The notes under the pieces were generated by a model. The model saw nothing but the letters and a program-made list of their open reading frames with translations. It did not search any database and was not told the DNA's origin. Below, one piece after another: positions 10,122 to 19,550 of a DNA stretch of 64,000 nt. The translations under genes were made by a program, and so were the position numbers. The stretch spans positions 62,001 through 126,000 of the forward strand of contig NZ_BBJO01000030.1 in assembly GCF_000739575.1 (NCBI RefSeq). The letters run 5' to 3'. This DNA comes from Halobellus rufus. GTDB taxonomy: Archaea > Halobacteriota > Halobacteria > Halobacteriales > Haloferacaceae. Position 1 is the stretch's first letter. Each line of letters starts with the position of its first letter.

Positions 10122-10679
10122 TCACTGGAACCCTCGGCCGACGCCGTCGTCCTCGATCAGGTCCTCGAGGTCCTCCGAGAGCAACTCGTCGGCGTCGGCG
10201 AACTCCTCCGTGAGGTCGTCGAGGCGGTCCGGCCGGCCGTCGAACTCGTAGTCCATCGGGCCGAACGCCGGGCTCTCGAGGGCGTCCATCACATCGTCGA
10301 AGAGGTCTTCTGGCGTCGTCGGCGCGTCGGCGTGCACCTTGACGGTCTCCTCGAGGCGCTTGGCCATCGATTTCGCGTGGTCCTCGTCCTCGGGCGGCGA
10401 CTGGACGGCGAACCGGGCGGGTTCTCCGCGCTCCTGACTCGGCAGGAGCGGTTCGAGGTCGTCGTCAATCCGGCGGGCGACGCGCCCGCCGACGCCCCGC
10501 AGTTCGACGGGGCTCTTCGCGTACGTCTTCAGCGCGTAGACGCCGGCGTTCGGGTGCCCGAGGTAGAGATCCTCCCCGAGACCGCCGCGGCGCTCTCCCG
10601 CGACGGCCCGCCACCCGTCGGGATCGACGTCGGCGTCCGTCACGTCCGCGAGGATGTCCTGCCAGTCTCTGACGCGCAT
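10122..10679 (-). CDS. Conserved acidic protein, unknown
   Basis: 185 residues, soluble and acidic. The N-terminal half (MRVRDWQDILADVTDADVDPDGWRA … DLYLGHPNAGVYALKTYAKSPVELRGVGGRVARR) looks like a compact folded domain. The C-terminal half is helical and very acidic (LLSEDLEDLIEDDG). I do not recognise the family, and no catalytic motif stands out. It starts at 10679, 87 bases downstream of the metalloprotease gene, on the same strand. Confidence 0.65.
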   Translation of the reverse strand: MRVRDWQDILADVTDADVDPDGWRAVAGERRGGLGEDLYLGHPNAGVYALKTYAKSPVELRGVGGRVARRIDDDLEPLLPSQERGEPARFAVQSPPEDEDHAKSMAKRLEETVKVHADAPTTPEDLFDDVMDALESPAFGPMDYEFDGRPDRLDDLTEEFADADELLSEDLEDLIEDDGVGRGFQ

Positions 10680-10766
10680 ACGCCTGCCCGTTGCCGCCGG
10701 GAGAGAAAGAGTATGACGGTCGCCGACGGCGTGGGGCGGCTCCCGCGACGGCTCGATCGACGGCCG

Positions 10767-11766
10767 CTACGGGTCGACGCGCCGAAGCCACCGCGCGGGG
10801 TCGTCCAACTCCGCGCTCGTCGGGAGGTTCGCCGGGCGGTCCCAGACGGCGGCCGCCGCTGCGACTCCGCGCTCGTCGCGACCGTCCGGAAGAACCGCGC
10901 GCCGCGCTCGTACTGTCGCCGTTTCAGACCGAGGCCGAGCAGCCGTCGAGCGAGCCGTGCGAGGGGGCCGCCGCCGCGCCTTCGCGCGTCGACCTTCGCG
11001 CGGAGGTCGGCGTATTCGGCGTCGAACGCGCGGTCCATCAGCATCTCGGCGTAGCCTCGACCGCGGTCATCGCCACGTTGAGGTCGCGGAACGCCTCGCG
11101 GTCGACGCCGCCGCTGGCGAGGGTCTCCAGCCCGTCTTCCATCCGCGATTCGAGGTGCTCGGAGAGCCACGGCGCGGCACCGAACTCCGCGGCGTGGGCG
11201 ACCTCGTGAAAGGCGATCCACCGGCGGAACCGGGGGTACTCGACGTCGAGTTCCGCCGCGGCGTCGACGATGTTGGGGTGGACGAAAAAGAGGCTGTGCG
11301 CCGCGTCGGCCTCCCCGTCCGATCCGACCGCGATGTCGCCGTCGGCCAACAACAGCGGGTCGTACTGCCCGAGGACGTGCGAGGCGAGAAACGAGAGCAC
11401 GAACGTCATCGACCCGGTGTTTATCACGCGCGTCGCGTTCGGGAACGCGACCTGCAGTTCGGACTCGACGGGGCGCATCACCCGGCGGAACGTCGCGACG
11501 TTGGCGTCGATCCAGTGGTGGCGGTTCTGCACCTCGATCGTCTCCGGCACGTCGAAGTCGAGGCCGCCGACGGACCGCAGTCGCGCGCGGGCGTCGCGGA
11601 CGTCCGCGGCGTAGCCCTCCCGGTCTTCGGGCGTCAGTTCTAGGCTTCCCGCGTCGGTCGCGCTCTTGGCGGCGACCGTGACGGCGTCCCAGTCGACGTA
11701 CTCGGAGCGACCGTCCCCGCTCTCCGACGCCCCCGCGATCGCGCGAACGCTCCGAAAGAGATCCAT
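10767..11766 (-). pseudogene. Zincin-like metalloprotease (PF10103-type), two frameshifts
   Basis: About 333 residues if repaired. The N-terminal frame (from 11766) contains the zinc-binding HEVAHAAEF (HExxH) and the family's NWxLP-like context, and fits the zincin_2 family often labelled 'coenzyme F420 biosynthesis-associated'. It runs off frame at about 11055, where GGG appears as GG; the next part (GYAEMLMDRAFDAEYADLRAK) is in another frame. A second loss at about 10873 separates GARFFRTVAT from the expected C-terminus (ERGV … WDRPANLPTSAELDDPARWLRRVDP, stop at 10767). Two independent one-base losses in a still-conserved protein suggest sequence error, but real decay is not excluded. Confidence 0.8.
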
Positions 11767-11827
11767 ACGTGGTGGACGGGTCGGGCACGCAAAACCCTTG
11801 TTCCGGCGCGCGATCGGAGGCGTTCAC

Positions 11828-12981
11828 CTACGCCGCGCAGTTGTTCGGCCCCAACTCGACTTCCGTCGCCTCGCTCTCGTCGAGTTCGCGCCGCCCGCGG
11901 TTGACGTCGATGACGGTCTCGTAGTTCGGGGGCTTCTCGTTGCCCTCGCCGGTCAGGCGCTCGACGAACGCCGACTCGTCGAGTCCGAGGAGGTCGAGTT
12001 CGGACCGGAGGTCGCCGAGCCTCGCCGAGATCAGTTCTCCGGGCTCCCCGACGCCGAAGCGGCCGTCGGCGTCGACGGAGACGTGTCCGGGGAGGACGAT
12101 CACGTCGTCGCCGAGCGGCTCGTAGCGCCCGTGCAGCGTCTCATAGAGCATCCGCGCGCCGCGCTCGGCCCCCTCCTCGCCGAACTCCAGTTCCGTCCGG
12201 CCGACGGACTCGACGAACAGCGTGTCCGCCGAGAGGAGGTACGTTCCGTCGACGAGGAGGTTGATCAGTTCGGTGGTGTGGCCTGGGGCGGCGAGGACCT
12301 CGACGTCGACGTCGCCGACCGAGAGCGCGTCGCCGTCCCCGACCGACTCGTGCTTGAAGGCGACGTCGCGCTCGTCGCGTCGGCGCTCAGGTAGTAGGGG
12401 ACCGAGAGCCGCTCGGCCAGCGCGCGGCCGCCGGAGACGTGATCGGCGTGGACGTGGGTGTCGAGGACGCCAGTGATCACGAGTCCGTTGTCGGCGGCGA
12501 CGAGTTCGAACTCGTGGTCTTGCCGGGTGGGATCGACGACGAGCGCCTCGCCCGACGACCTGTCGCCGACGACGTACCCCAGACAGCCCTTCGCGCGCCG
12601 CTGGACCTGCGCGAGGAACAGGTCGCCGTCGGTCTCGACCTCGACGACGTCGTAGAGCTTGCTCCAGTCTTCCATCCCGCCCTTGACGACCTGCACGTCG
12701 TCGTAGCCGCGTGCCGACAGCTCGAAGCCGAACGACGTCGAGGAGAGGCCCTTCCCGCAGATGACTGCGACGCGCCGTCCCTCAACGATGTCCGCGACGT
12801 CGTCCCAACTGAGGCCCGCGCCGAGTCCCTCGATCGGATGATAGGGGACGTTGATCGCGCCCGGAACGTGCCACGCCTCGAAGCTCTCCGGGGGGCGCGT
12901 GTCGAGGACGGTGAGGTCCTCGTCGGCATCGATCGCCGCGGCGAGCTCTGCGACGGTGAGCTGATCGAGCAGTTTCGGCAT
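11828..12981 (-). pseudogene. Rhodanese/MBL-fold hydrolase fusion, frameshifted
   Basis: About 384 residues if repaired. The N-terminal rhodanese domain (about 1-115) carries the active-site loop CGKGLSS (VAVICGKG), so the catalytic cysteine is present. It is followed by an MBL domain of the persulfide-dioxygenase/glyoxalase II type with the zinc motif DTHVHADHVSGG. The frame breaks at about 12373, and the remainder (SVGDVDVEVLAAPGHTTELINLL … SADTLFVESVGR … stop at 11828) is intact in another frame. Restoring one G/C there joins them. Such fusions oxidise or transfer sulfane sulfur. The gene lies 103 bases downstream of rpsB on the same strand. Confidence 0.82.
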
Positions 12982-13084
12982 ACCGGGACGTACGGTGCTG
13001 ACGTGAATAATCGTTTCTGGCTCGGAACGCGGTCGCTCTCCGGCGCAGTCCAGGCGAGAAAAGTCTCTGCGAACGTCGAGCGCG

Positions 13085-13897
13085 TTAGATCTCGTCCTCG
13101 AAGTCTTCGAGGGCGTAGACGGTGTCGCTGCCGCGGCGGTCGAGCGTCTCGTTGGCGAGCAGCCAGTAGACGACCGACAGCGCGCGTCGACCCTTGTTGT
13201 TCGTCGGGACGACGAGGTCGACGTTGCTCGTCTGGTTGTTCGAGTCGCACATCGCGATGACCGGGATGCCGACCGTGATGGCCTCCTTGACCGCCTGCGC
13301 GTCGCCGATCGGGTCGGTGACGACGACCACGTCGGGCTCGATGTAGCCCGCGTAGTCGGGGTTCGTCAGCGTGCCCGGGATGAATCGGCCGGTGCGGGCG
13401 CGCGCGCCGACCGCGTCGGCGAACTTCGTCGCCGGGAAGCGGCCGTACTGCCGCGAACTCGTGACCAGGATCTGCTCGGGGTCGTAGTTCGCGAGGAAGT
13501 CCGCGGCCGTCCGGATCCGCGAGTCGGTCTGGCTGACGTCCAGCACGTACAGGCCGTCGTCGCGGACGCGGTGGATGAACCGCTCCATGTCCTCGGTCTT
13601 CTGCTGGGTCCCGATGTGGACACCTGCGGAGAGGTAGTCCTCGACGGGGATGAGGAGGTCGGCCTCCTCGTCGGGCATGACGTCCTCGTCGAACGTCGGT
13701 TCGGCTTCTGCTTCGGCCTCGGCAGCCTCGTCGGCGGCCGCGCCGTCGTCGGCGTCGACCTCCTCGGCGGCCTCGGCGACCGGTTCGGTCGTCTCGGCGT
13801 CGGCCTCGGCCGTCGCTTCGACGTCCTCGGCGACCTCGTCGGCCACCTCGGAGTCGTCGTCGACGACTTCGACCGCGTCGTTGTCCTTGTCTGTCAT
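13085..13897 (-). CDS. rpsB: 30S ribosomal protein S2 (uS2)
   Basis: 270 residues. The S2 core begins near residue 78 ([17 protein letters not shown]) and includes [27 protein letters not shown] and the conserved [23 protein letters not shown]. It is preceded by about 75 residues almost entirely of Asp, Glu, Ala and Val, an extension longer than the archaeal norm. The start ATG overlaps the enolase stop by four bases (ATGA), so translation is coupled. It is the last ribosomal gene of the rpsM-to-rpsB operon. Confidence 0.97.
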   Translation of the reverse strand: MTDKDNDAVEVVDDDSEVADEVAEDVEATAEADAETTEPVAEAAEEVDADDGAAADEAAEAEAEAEPTFDEDVMPDEEADLLIPVEDYLSAGVHIGTQQKTEDMERFIHRVRDDGLYVLDVSQTDSRIRTAADFLANYDPEQILVTSSRQYGRFPATKFADAVGARARTGRFIPGTLTNPDYAGYIEPDVVVVTDPIGDAQAVKEAITVGIPVIAMCDSNNQTSNVDLVVPTNNKGRRALSVVYWLLANETLDRRGSDTVYALEDFEDEI

Positions 13898-15099
13898 ACT
13901 GCGTCGTCCGCGATGCGGATGAGTTCGTTGAGTTTGGCGGTTCGCTCGCCGCCCACCGTGCCGGTCTTGATGAAGCCGGCGTCGGTGGCGACGGCGAGGT
14001 GTGCGATGGTGGCGTCCTCGGTCTCGCCCGAGCGGTGGGAGATGACCGTCTCGTAGCCGTTCTCGGTGGCCAGTTCGATCGCGTCGAAGGCGTCCGACAG
14101 CGTGCCGATCTGGTTGGGCTTGATGAGGATCGAGTTGGCCGCGTCGGCGTCGATACCCGCCTGCAGGCGCTCGACGTTCGTCACGAAGAGGTCGTCGCCG
14201 CAGATCAGCGTCTGATCGCCGACGCGCGCTGTGAGCTCTGCGAAGCCCTCGTAGTCGTCCTCGTCGAGGGGGTCCTCGACGTAGACGAGGTCGTACTCCG
14301 CGACCATCTCGGCGACGTAGTCGACCTGTTCGGCGGTCGATTTGATCTCGTCGCCGTAGACGTAGCCGTCCTCGTCGGCGTCGTAGAGTTCGGCGGCGGC
14401 CATATCCAGGCCGAAGCCGATCTCGAAGCCGAGTTCGTCGGAGACGTCTTCGACGGCCTCGTCGACGACCTCGAACGCCTCGGCGTCGGAGATCGGCGGG
14501 GCCCACGCACCCTCGTCGCCCTTCGCCGCGGGGACGCCGCGGTCGTCGAGGAGCTCGGAGATGCGCGCGTGGACGGCCGCGTTCGCGAAGACGGCCTCGG
14601 AGACGCTCGGCGCACCGACCGGCGCGGCGAGGAACTCCTGGATGTGGGTCGCCTCCTTGGCGTGCTCGCCGCCGCCGACGACGTTGCCGAGGGGCGTCGG
14701 GAACGACTCCCCGCGGAAGGTGCCGCCGAGGTGCTGGTACAGCGGCGCGCCGAGGACGTCTGCCCCGGCCTTCGCGGCGGCCATCGAGATGGCGACGGCG
14801 CTGTTCGCGCCGATCTGCGAGAAGTTGTCGGAGCCGTCTGCGGCGTGCAGCGCGGCGTCGACCTCCCGCTGGTTGCCGGCGTAGACCTCGCCGACGAGCC
14901 GCGGGAGCGCGTGCTCGCGGGCCGCCGCGATTGCCTCCGCCGGGTCGAGTTCGATCGCCTCGTACTCGCCCGTGCTCGCCCCGCTGGGGGCCGCGGCACG
15001 GCCGAAGCCGCCGGACTCGGTCAGGACGTCGGCCTCGACGGTCGGGTTCCCCCGGGAGTCGAGGATGCGACGGAGCGAGACGTTCGCGATGAGCGTCAT
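13894..15099 (-). CDS. eno: Enolase (phosphopyruvate hydratase)
   Basis: 401 residues, the usual length of archaeal enolase. It converts 2-phosphoglycerate to phosphoenolpyruvate. Visible family motifs: [10 protein letters not shown] in the N-terminal lid, metal-binding acidic residues in the TIM barrel ([19 protein letters not shown]), the catalytic lysine region [10 protein letters not shown] and [15 protein letters not shown]. It sits between rpoK (one-base gap upstream) and rpsB (four-base overlap downstream), the order commonly seen in archaea. Confidence 0.97.
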   Translation of the reverse strand: MTLIANVSLRRILDSRGNPTVEADVLTESGGFGRAAAPSGASTGEYEAIELDPAEAIAAAREHALPRLVGEVYAGNQREVDAALHAADGSDNFSQIGANSAVAISMAAAKAGADVLGAPLYQHLGGTFRGESFPTPLGNVVGGGEHAKEATHIQEFLAAPVGAPSVSEAVFANAAVHARISELLDDRGVPAAKGDEGAWAPPISDAEAFEVVDEAVEDVSDELGFEIGFGLDMAAAELYDADEDGYVYGDEIKSTAEQVDYVAEMVAEYDLVYVEDPLDEDDYEGFAELTARVGDQTLICGDDLFVTNVERLQAGIDADAANSILIKPNQIGTLSDAFDAIELATENGYETVISHRSGETEDATIAHLAVATDAGFIKTGTVGGERTAKLNELIRIADDAV

Positions 15100-15100
15100 C

Positions 15101-15283
15101 TCAGTTGCCCTCGCGCTTGACCGTGAACGGGAGGACCCCGGCGTCGTATTCCTCGGCGGCGACCAGGATCGGTTCCGACTGGTCGGTGTCGACGAGGACG
15201 GGTGCGCCGTAGGACACCTGCAGCGCTCGCGCGCCGAGGATGCGGGCCTTCTCGTACCGGTTGTACTGGGTGTTTCCGCTCAT
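15101..15283 (-). CDS. rpoK: RNA polymerase subunit K (Rpo6/omega-like)
   Basis: 60 residues matching the archaeal Rpb6/omega family: [24 protein letters not shown], the conserved helix pair that latches onto the largest subunit, and a C-terminal PFTVKRE. Its start overlaps the rpoN stop by four bases, and enolase begins one base after its stop. Confidence 0.95.
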   Translation of the reverse strand: MSGNTQYNRYEKARILGARALQVSYGAPVLVDTDQSEPILVAAEEYDAGVLPFTVKREGN

Positions 15284-15474
15284 TGGTAGGGGGCGACGAC
15301 GTCGACGAGGTCCTTGTGCGACACCATCATCCGTCGGCAGCAGTGCCTATCGACGCCGAGGTCGTCGAGCACCGCGCCGGGGTCTTCGTCCCCCTCGCGG
15401 GCCCGCTCTTTGAACTCGTCCCAGTGCTCGCCGACGACGTTGCCGCAGGTGAAACACCGGACGGGTATCATCAT
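15280..15474 (-). CDS. rpoN: RNA polymerase subunit N (Rpo10)
   Basis: 64 residues of the archaeal Rpb10 family, a zinc-binding adapter of the RNA polymerase assembly platform. The zinc ligands are visible as CFTC (C7, C10) and the adjacent pair CC (C45, C46). The start has two consecutive ATGs; the second would begin [10 protein letters not shown]. It lies 12 bases after rpsI and overlaps rpoK. Confidence 0.97.
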   Translation of the reverse strand: MMIPVRCFTCGNVVGEHWDEFKERAREGDEDPGAVLDDLGVDRHCCRRMMVSHKDLVDVVAPYQ

Positions 15475-15486
15475 AGTTGGATCACC

Positions 15487-15885
15487 TCAGCGGTAGGACT
15501 TCTGATAGCGCGCTCGCGCGCCCGGTCCGCCCCACTTCTTGGGCTCGGACTGGCGCACGTCGTTGACGAGCAGCGAGCGGTCGAACTCCATGTACGCGTC
15601 GCGGAGTTCGGCGTCGTTGAGGTGCTGGACCAGCCCGCGGGCGATGGCCGTCCGCGCGGCGTCGGCCTGTCCGGCGAAGCCGCCGCCGGAGACGCTGATG
15701 TCGATGTCGACCTGCGATCGGAGATCCTCGCCGGCGATGCGGAACGGCTCCAGCATCTTCAGGCGGGCCATCTCCGGCTCGACGAGTTCGACCGGCTGGG
15801 AGTCGATTCGAACGCGACCCTCGCCGTCGCGCACGGTGGCGCGGGCGACGGCCGTCTTCTTCTTACCAGAGGTGTTCGTTACCAT
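15487..15885 (-). CDS. rpsI: 30S ribosomal protein S9 (uS9)
   Basis: 132 residues. It has the family's N-terminal [12 protein letters not shown], the central [22 protein letters not shown], and the basic tail ending ARYQKSYR, which reaches the P-site tRNA in the ribosome. Its first seven bases overlap the end of rplM, indicating coupled translation. Confidence 0.97.
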   Translation of the reverse strand: MVTNTSGKKKTAVARATVRDGEGRVRIDSQPVELVEPEMARLKMLEPFRIAGEDLRSQVDIDISVSGGGFAGQADAARTAIARGLVQHLNDAELRDAYMEFDRSLLVNDVRQSEPKKWGGPGARARYQKSYR

Positions 15886-16316
15886 GTGACTTTCGCCCCC
15901 AGATTCTCGGAGATCTCCCCGAGCGTGAGGAACTTGATGTTCGAGAGCCGATCCAGCGTGGTGTCTTCGAGCGCCTCGCCGTCCTCGTCGAACGGGTTGC
16001 CCACGTAGACGCGGACGTTCGAGAGCGCCTCGCGGCCGCGGTCCTTCTTGTGCGGCAGCATCCCGCGCACCGCGCGCTTGAAGATGCCGTCCGGACGGGT
16101 CGGGTAGTGCGGTCCGCGGTCGGAACCCAGCTCAGAGCGCTTCTGGTAGGTTCCCATCACGTCCTCTTCGGAGCCCGTGATGACGGCGTCCTCGGCGTTG
16201 ACGATGGCGATCGTCTCCCCGGCGAGCGCTCGCTGGGAGACCTCGCTGGCGACGCGACCGACGATGCAGTTTCGCGCGTCGACGACCACGTCGGCGTCGA
16301 ACTCTGCGAGGCTCAT
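15879..16316 (-). CDS. rplM: 50S ribosomal protein L13 (uL13)
   Basis: 145 residues. Conserved uL13 features are [21 protein letters not shown] at the start, [31 protein letters not shown] in the middle, and RVYVGNPF. It overlaps both rpl18e (four bases) and rpsI (seven bases) in the operon. Confidence 0.97.
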   Translation of the reverse strand: MSLAEFDADVVVDARNCIVGRVASEVSQRALAGETIAIVNAEDAVITGSEEDVMGTYQKRSELGSDRGPHYPTRPDGIFKRAVRGMLPHKKDRGREALSNVRVYVGNPFDEDGEALEDTTLDRLSNIKFLTLGEISENLGAKVTW

Positions 16317-16663
16317 CGGATCACCCGCACGTTGCTTCCGTCGGGGTTCTCCTCGATGGCGCGTTCGAGCGCCACGGTGTCCCCGACCTGTTCGATCTTG
16401 GTTCGAGCGGACGACGAGAAGTCGACCGCCGCGACTGTAACGTTCTTTTGCAGCGCCCCACTCCCCAGCACTTTGCCGGGGACGACGACGGTCTCGTCCT
16501 CTTGGGCGTACCGTTCGATGCGCCCGAGGTTGACCTCCGCGTGGGTGCGCCGCGGCTTCTCCAGACGGTCCGCGACGTCCTGCCAGATGTTGGCACCGGA
16601 CTCGCGAGAGACCGCCTTCAGCTCGGCGATGAGACTGTTGAGTCTCGGATTCGTCTTACTCAT
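16313..16663 (-). CDS. rpl18e: 50S ribosomal protein L18e
   Basis: 116 residues of the archaeal/eukaryotic eL18 family ([50 protein letters not shown]). It begins about 60 bases after the tRNA-Leu gene and overlaps rplM by four bases. Confidence 0.97.
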   Translation of the reverse strand: MSKTNPRLNSLIAELKAVSRESGANIWQDVADRLEKPRRTHAEVNLGRIERYAQEDETVVVPGKVLGSGALQKNVTVAAVDFSSSARTKIEQVGDTVALERAIEENPDGSNVRVIR

Positions 16664-16722
16664 TATCTGTCTCCTGAGAGAGGTGCGGCTGGCATCGGCC
16701 AGCCGTGTGAGAGAATTCGGAG

Positions 16723-16807
16723 TGCAGGGAGCAGGATTTGAACCTGCGGACCCCTATGGGACAGCGCCCTGAACGCTGCGCCGTTGGCCAGACTTGGCTA
16801 TCCCTGC
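16723..16807 (-). tRNA. tRNA-Leu (anticodon CAG)
   Basis: An 85-base class II tRNA on the minus strand. The acceptor stem GCAGGGA/TCCCTGC pairs over seven bases. The anticodon stem CAGCG/CGCTG encloses the loop TTCAGGG, so the anticodon is CAG (reads CUG). A long variable arm and the T arm GCAGG-TTCAAAT-CCTGC are present. CCA is not encoded. It sits between rpoD and rpl18e, probably inside the operon transcript. Confidence 0.96.
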
Positions 16808-16938
16808 TCGCACTCCGATCTACTGCGTGCCCCTTCAAACTCCTTTCGATCTGGCGACGCCGACCGCGCGGCACCGCGATCGCCGCGGCTGAGGCGACGG
16901 GCGGGCGTCGGGCGTTGGATGAAGGGACAGACATTGTA

Positions 16939-17721
16939 CTATATCGCGACTTTCTCTTCGAGTTCCGCTGCGCGGTCGCCGAGCGACTCGGCGGCGCGAA
17001 GCACCAGTTCCTCGACGCTGAACGACCCGTCGGTCTCCACGTGGAAGACGAACGCGTCGGAGACGTCGGTGACGTCGATCTCCTTACCCGGATACCGGTT
17101 CGTGAGATCGTTGTCGAACTCGTCGGTGATGACGAGGTCGCCGTTCGCGGCGCTCTCGTCGGCGGCGTGTTCCGCGGCCGCCTCCTCGATCACACCGCGA
17201 AGGATGTTCGGTTCCTCGGACTCGAACTCGCCGGCGTCGCCGACGACCTCCACGCGCTGGAGGTGTCGGTAGCCGACGGAGACGCCGCCCTGGTGTTTGG
17301 CGTGCGCCTTCCCGCTGTCGAGGACCGCGTCGGCCTCGAACTGGAGGTGTTGGCCCTCCTTCAGCTCGATGATGGGTACGTTCTCGTCCGCCGGTTCGAC
17401 GAGCGGCTCCGAGGACTCGATGTCGCCGGAGTACGCCGTCGCCGGTCCCTGCACGTCGAGCGCGAGGGTGACGGTGTCGCCGACCTCGAAGTCGTCGAGC
17501 GGCGTCGTCAGCGGGACGAGTCCCAGCCGAAGTCCGATCATCTCGTCGAACATCACGGACGTGTTCTCGACGAACCGGACGGTGTCGATGCTGAACGTCG
17601 GGACGTCGGCCACCATCGCCCGGCGGATGCCGTTGGCGACGGCTGGCGTCGCGCCGCGGACGAGGAACCGGGCCTCCCGGTCGCCGCGTTCGATGAACTC
17701 GACCTCGAAATCGTTCGTCAT
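16939..17721 (-). CDS. rpoD: RNA polymerase subunit D (Rpo3)
   Basis: 260 residues of the archaeal Rpb3/alpha-like family. The start at 17721 ([36 protein letters not shown]) is chosen because the conserved dimerisation domain begins there; the frame extends upstream to 17817 only by reading through rpsK in another frame. The insert domain shows no Fe-S cysteine cluster (no CxxC motifs), so it is a cluster-less type. It lies 10 bases after rpsK. Confidence 0.96.
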   Translation of the reverse strand: MTNDFEVEFIERGDREARFLVRGATPAVANGIRRAMVADVPTFSIDTVRFVENTSVMFDEMIGLRLGLVPLTTPLDDFEVGDTVTLALDVQGPATAYSGDIESSEPLVEPADENVPIIELKEGQHLQFEADAVLDSGKAHAKHQGGVSVGYRHLQRVEVVGDAGEFESEEPNILRGVIEEAAAEHAADESAANGDLVITDEFDNDLTNRYPGKEIDVTDVSDAFVFHVETDGSFSVEELVLRAAESLGDRAAELEEKVAI

Positions 17722-17731
17722 TTGTGAGTCC

Positions 17732-18127
17732 TCAGAGTCGGCTGTTTTTCGGCGCGCGCGTTCCGTCGTGCGGGATCGGCGTGACGTCCTCGATGCGGCC
17801 GATCTCGAGTCCGGCACGCGCGAGCGCTCGGATCGTCGCCTGTGCGCCGGGGCCGGGGCTCTTGTTGCCGTTGCCGCCCGGGCCGCGGACGCGAACGTGC
17901 AGGCCCTCGATGCCCGCCGCTTTGATCTCCTCTGCGACGGATTCGGCCATCTGCATCGCCGCGTACGGCGACGCCTCGTCGCGGTTCTGTTTCACGACCG
18001 CGCCGCCGGAGGACTTCACGATCGTCTCCGCGCCGGTCAGGTCCGTGACCGTGATGAGCGTGTTGTTGAACGACGCGTGGACGTGGGCGATGCCCCACTT
18101 GTCTTGGGTTACTTCGGATTCGCTCAT
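17732..18127 (-). CDS. rpsK: 30S ribosomal protein S11 (uS11)
   Basis: 131 residues: [27 protein letters not shown], then [46 protein letters not shown] and the basic end RAPKNSRL. All are typical of archaeal S11, which shapes the mRNA exit platform. It starts three bases after rpsD ends. Confidence 0.97.
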   Translation of the reverse strand: MSESEVTQDKWGIAHVHASFNNTLITVTDLTGAETIVKSSGGAVVKQNRDEASPYAAMQMAESVAEEIKAAGIEGLHVRVRGPGGNGNKSPGPGAQATIRALARAGLEIGRIEDVTPIPHDGTRAPKNSRL

Positions 18128-18130
18128 GGG

Positions 18131-18658
18131 TTACTCCTGTCCCTCCGCGCGCTCGGGGTGCAGTTCGTCTGCGAGCGGGCTTCGCTCGTCGAACGCGATG
18201 TGATCTTCCTCGGTCACCTCGACCGTCTTCGACGGGCGCGTGACGCGCGCGCCGTCGACGACGACGTGGCCGTGGACGATGAACTGCCGCGCCTGCTGGG
18301 GCGTGCTCGCGAGCCCCTTGCGGTACGCGACGGTCTGCAGTCGGCGTTCGAGAATGTCGGTGACGTCGAGCCCGAGGACGCGACTGATGTCGTCGCCCTC
18401 CGAGAGGACGCCGTAGCGGCGGAGCCGGGTGAGGAACTCCTCGCCGGCCGCCTCGGCGGCGTCCAGGTCGCCCTGGGCGTCGCCGATGAGGCGTCGGGCC
18501 TCGCGTCGGTAGTTGCGGAGCTCCGACTGCGCGCGCCAGAGCTCCTCTTTGTTCTTCAGGCCGTAGCGGCCGAGAAGGTCACCCTCCTGAGCGATTCGCT
18601 CGCCCTGGAACGGGTGATTCGGCGTCTCGTACCGCTTGGTGTTGTTTCCGGTCGCCAT
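18131..18658 (-). CDS. rpsD: 30S ribosomal protein S4 (uS4)
   Basis: 175 residues. It contains the S4 RNA-binding domain (RRLQTVAYRKGLASTPQQARQFIVHGHVVVDGARVTRPS) after the archaeal N-terminal region (KRYETPNHPFQGERIAQEGDLLGRYGLKNKEELW). It lies between rpsM and rpsK with gaps of three bases each. S4 nucleates small-subunit assembly. Confidence 0.97.
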   Translation of the reverse strand: MATGNNTKRYETPNHPFQGERIAQEGDLLGRYGLKNKEELWRAQSELRNYRREARRLIGDAQGDLDAAEAAGEEFLTRLRRYGVLSEGDDISRVLGLDVTDILERRLQTVAYRKGLASTPQQARQFIVHGHVVVDGARVTRPSKTVEVTEEDHIAFDERSPLADELHPERAEGQE

Positions 18659-18661
18659 CGG

Positions 18662-19192
18662 TTACTCCTCGTCGCCGCCCTCGGCGGCCGCTTCTTCTTC
18701 GGCCTCTTCTCTGATCGCCTCGACGTTGACGCCGATCGTCCCCTCGGTACGTCCGGTGGACTTCGTCCGCTGTCCGCGGACCTTCTGTCCGCGCTTGTGT
18801 CGGACGCCCTTGTAGGAGTCGATCATCTTCATGCGGTTGATGTCGTGGCGGCGTTTCTCTTCGAGATCCGAGCCGGTCTCGTGGGTGGTCTCTCCGCTGA
18901 AGAAGTCGCTTCGGCGGTTAGACATCCACTCTGGGACGTGTTCGTCGAAGTTCTCGACGACCTCGACGACGGAGTCGATCTCGTCGTCCTCGAGCAGACC
19001 GAACGTCGCGTGTCGGTCCACGTCCGCGGCGTCGGCAACGATGCGCGCCGTGCGCTTGCCGATTCCTTTCATGTCGCTGAGACTCCGCTCTACCGTCTTC
19101 GTCCCGTCAAGGTCGGTTTGACCGATCCGGACGAAGTATCGGAGGTCTTCCTCCTCCTCGGGAGCGTCGTCCTGTGGTTCTTCTGCACTCAT
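18662..19192 (-). CDS. rpsM: 30S ribosomal protein S13 (uS13)
   Basis: 176 residues. The core DLRYFVRIGQTDLDGTKTVERSLSDMKGIGKRTARIV and YKGVRHKRGQKVRGQRTKSTGRT are diagnostic. Both termini carry acidic extensions (EEPQDDAPEEEED; EEAEEEAAAEGGDEE) of the kind common in halophiles. It is the first protein gene of the operon, 22 bases after tRNA-Ser, so both probably come from the promoter near 19387. Confidence 0.97.
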   Translation of the reverse strand: MSAEEPQDDAPEEEEDLRYFVRIGQTDLDGTKTVERSLSDMKGIGKRTARIVADAADVDRHATFGLLEDDEIDSVVEVVENFDEHVPEWMSNRRSDFFSGETTHETGSDLEEKRRHDINRMKMIDSYKGVRHKRGQKVRGQRTKSTGRTEGTIGVNVEAIREEAEEEAAAEGGDEE

Positions 19193-19214
19193 GACTTGTT
19201 AGCAGTCTGGTGAG

Positions 19215-19300
19215 CGTTGCGGCGGGGATTCGAACCCCGGAGGCAGTGACGCCACAGAGTTAGCAACCCTGCGCCTTGGGCCAGGCTTGGCTACCGCAAC
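19215..19300 (-). tRNA. tRNA-Ser (anticodon GCT)
   Basis: An 86-base class II tRNA on the minus strand. The acceptor GTTGCGG/CCGCAAC is followed by discriminator G, as expected for serine. The anticodon stem CAGGG/CTCTG (one G-T pair) encloses TTGCTAA, giving anticodon GCT (reads AGC/AGU). It has a long variable arm and the T arm CGGGG-TTCGAAT-CCCCG. It lies just upstream of rpsM. Confidence 0.96.
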
Positions 19301-19382
19301 GCGCGATCTTGTACTGTCGCCCTTCCGGACTCGGGAGCCGGCCTCCCTACAGCGTATTGCAGTCTGAACAACCCGTGGTTGC

Positions 19383-19391
19383 TACTTAAAC
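19383..19391 (-). promoter_or_regulatory. TATA-like promoter of tRNA-Ser/rpsM operon
   Basis: On the minus strand the sequence reads GTTTAAGT, a haloarchaeal-type TATA box. It is about 83 bases upstream of the tRNA-Ser 5' end, so a primary transcript with a short processed leader is likely. No other TATA-like element lies closer to the operon. This is inferred from sequence only. Confidence 0.45.
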
Positions 19392-19550
19392 GTCACGATA
19401 GGTCGGCCGGGTGCGAGCCGTCCGCACACCGCTCGCTGGCCCCGAGTGGGGGATCGCTCGATCCGCCGTGCCACGTCACGGCATACCGGCTGTGCACCGT
19501 TCCGGACATTCTGCCAACAGTATATGGGGGCCGGCGCACAATGGTGGTGT

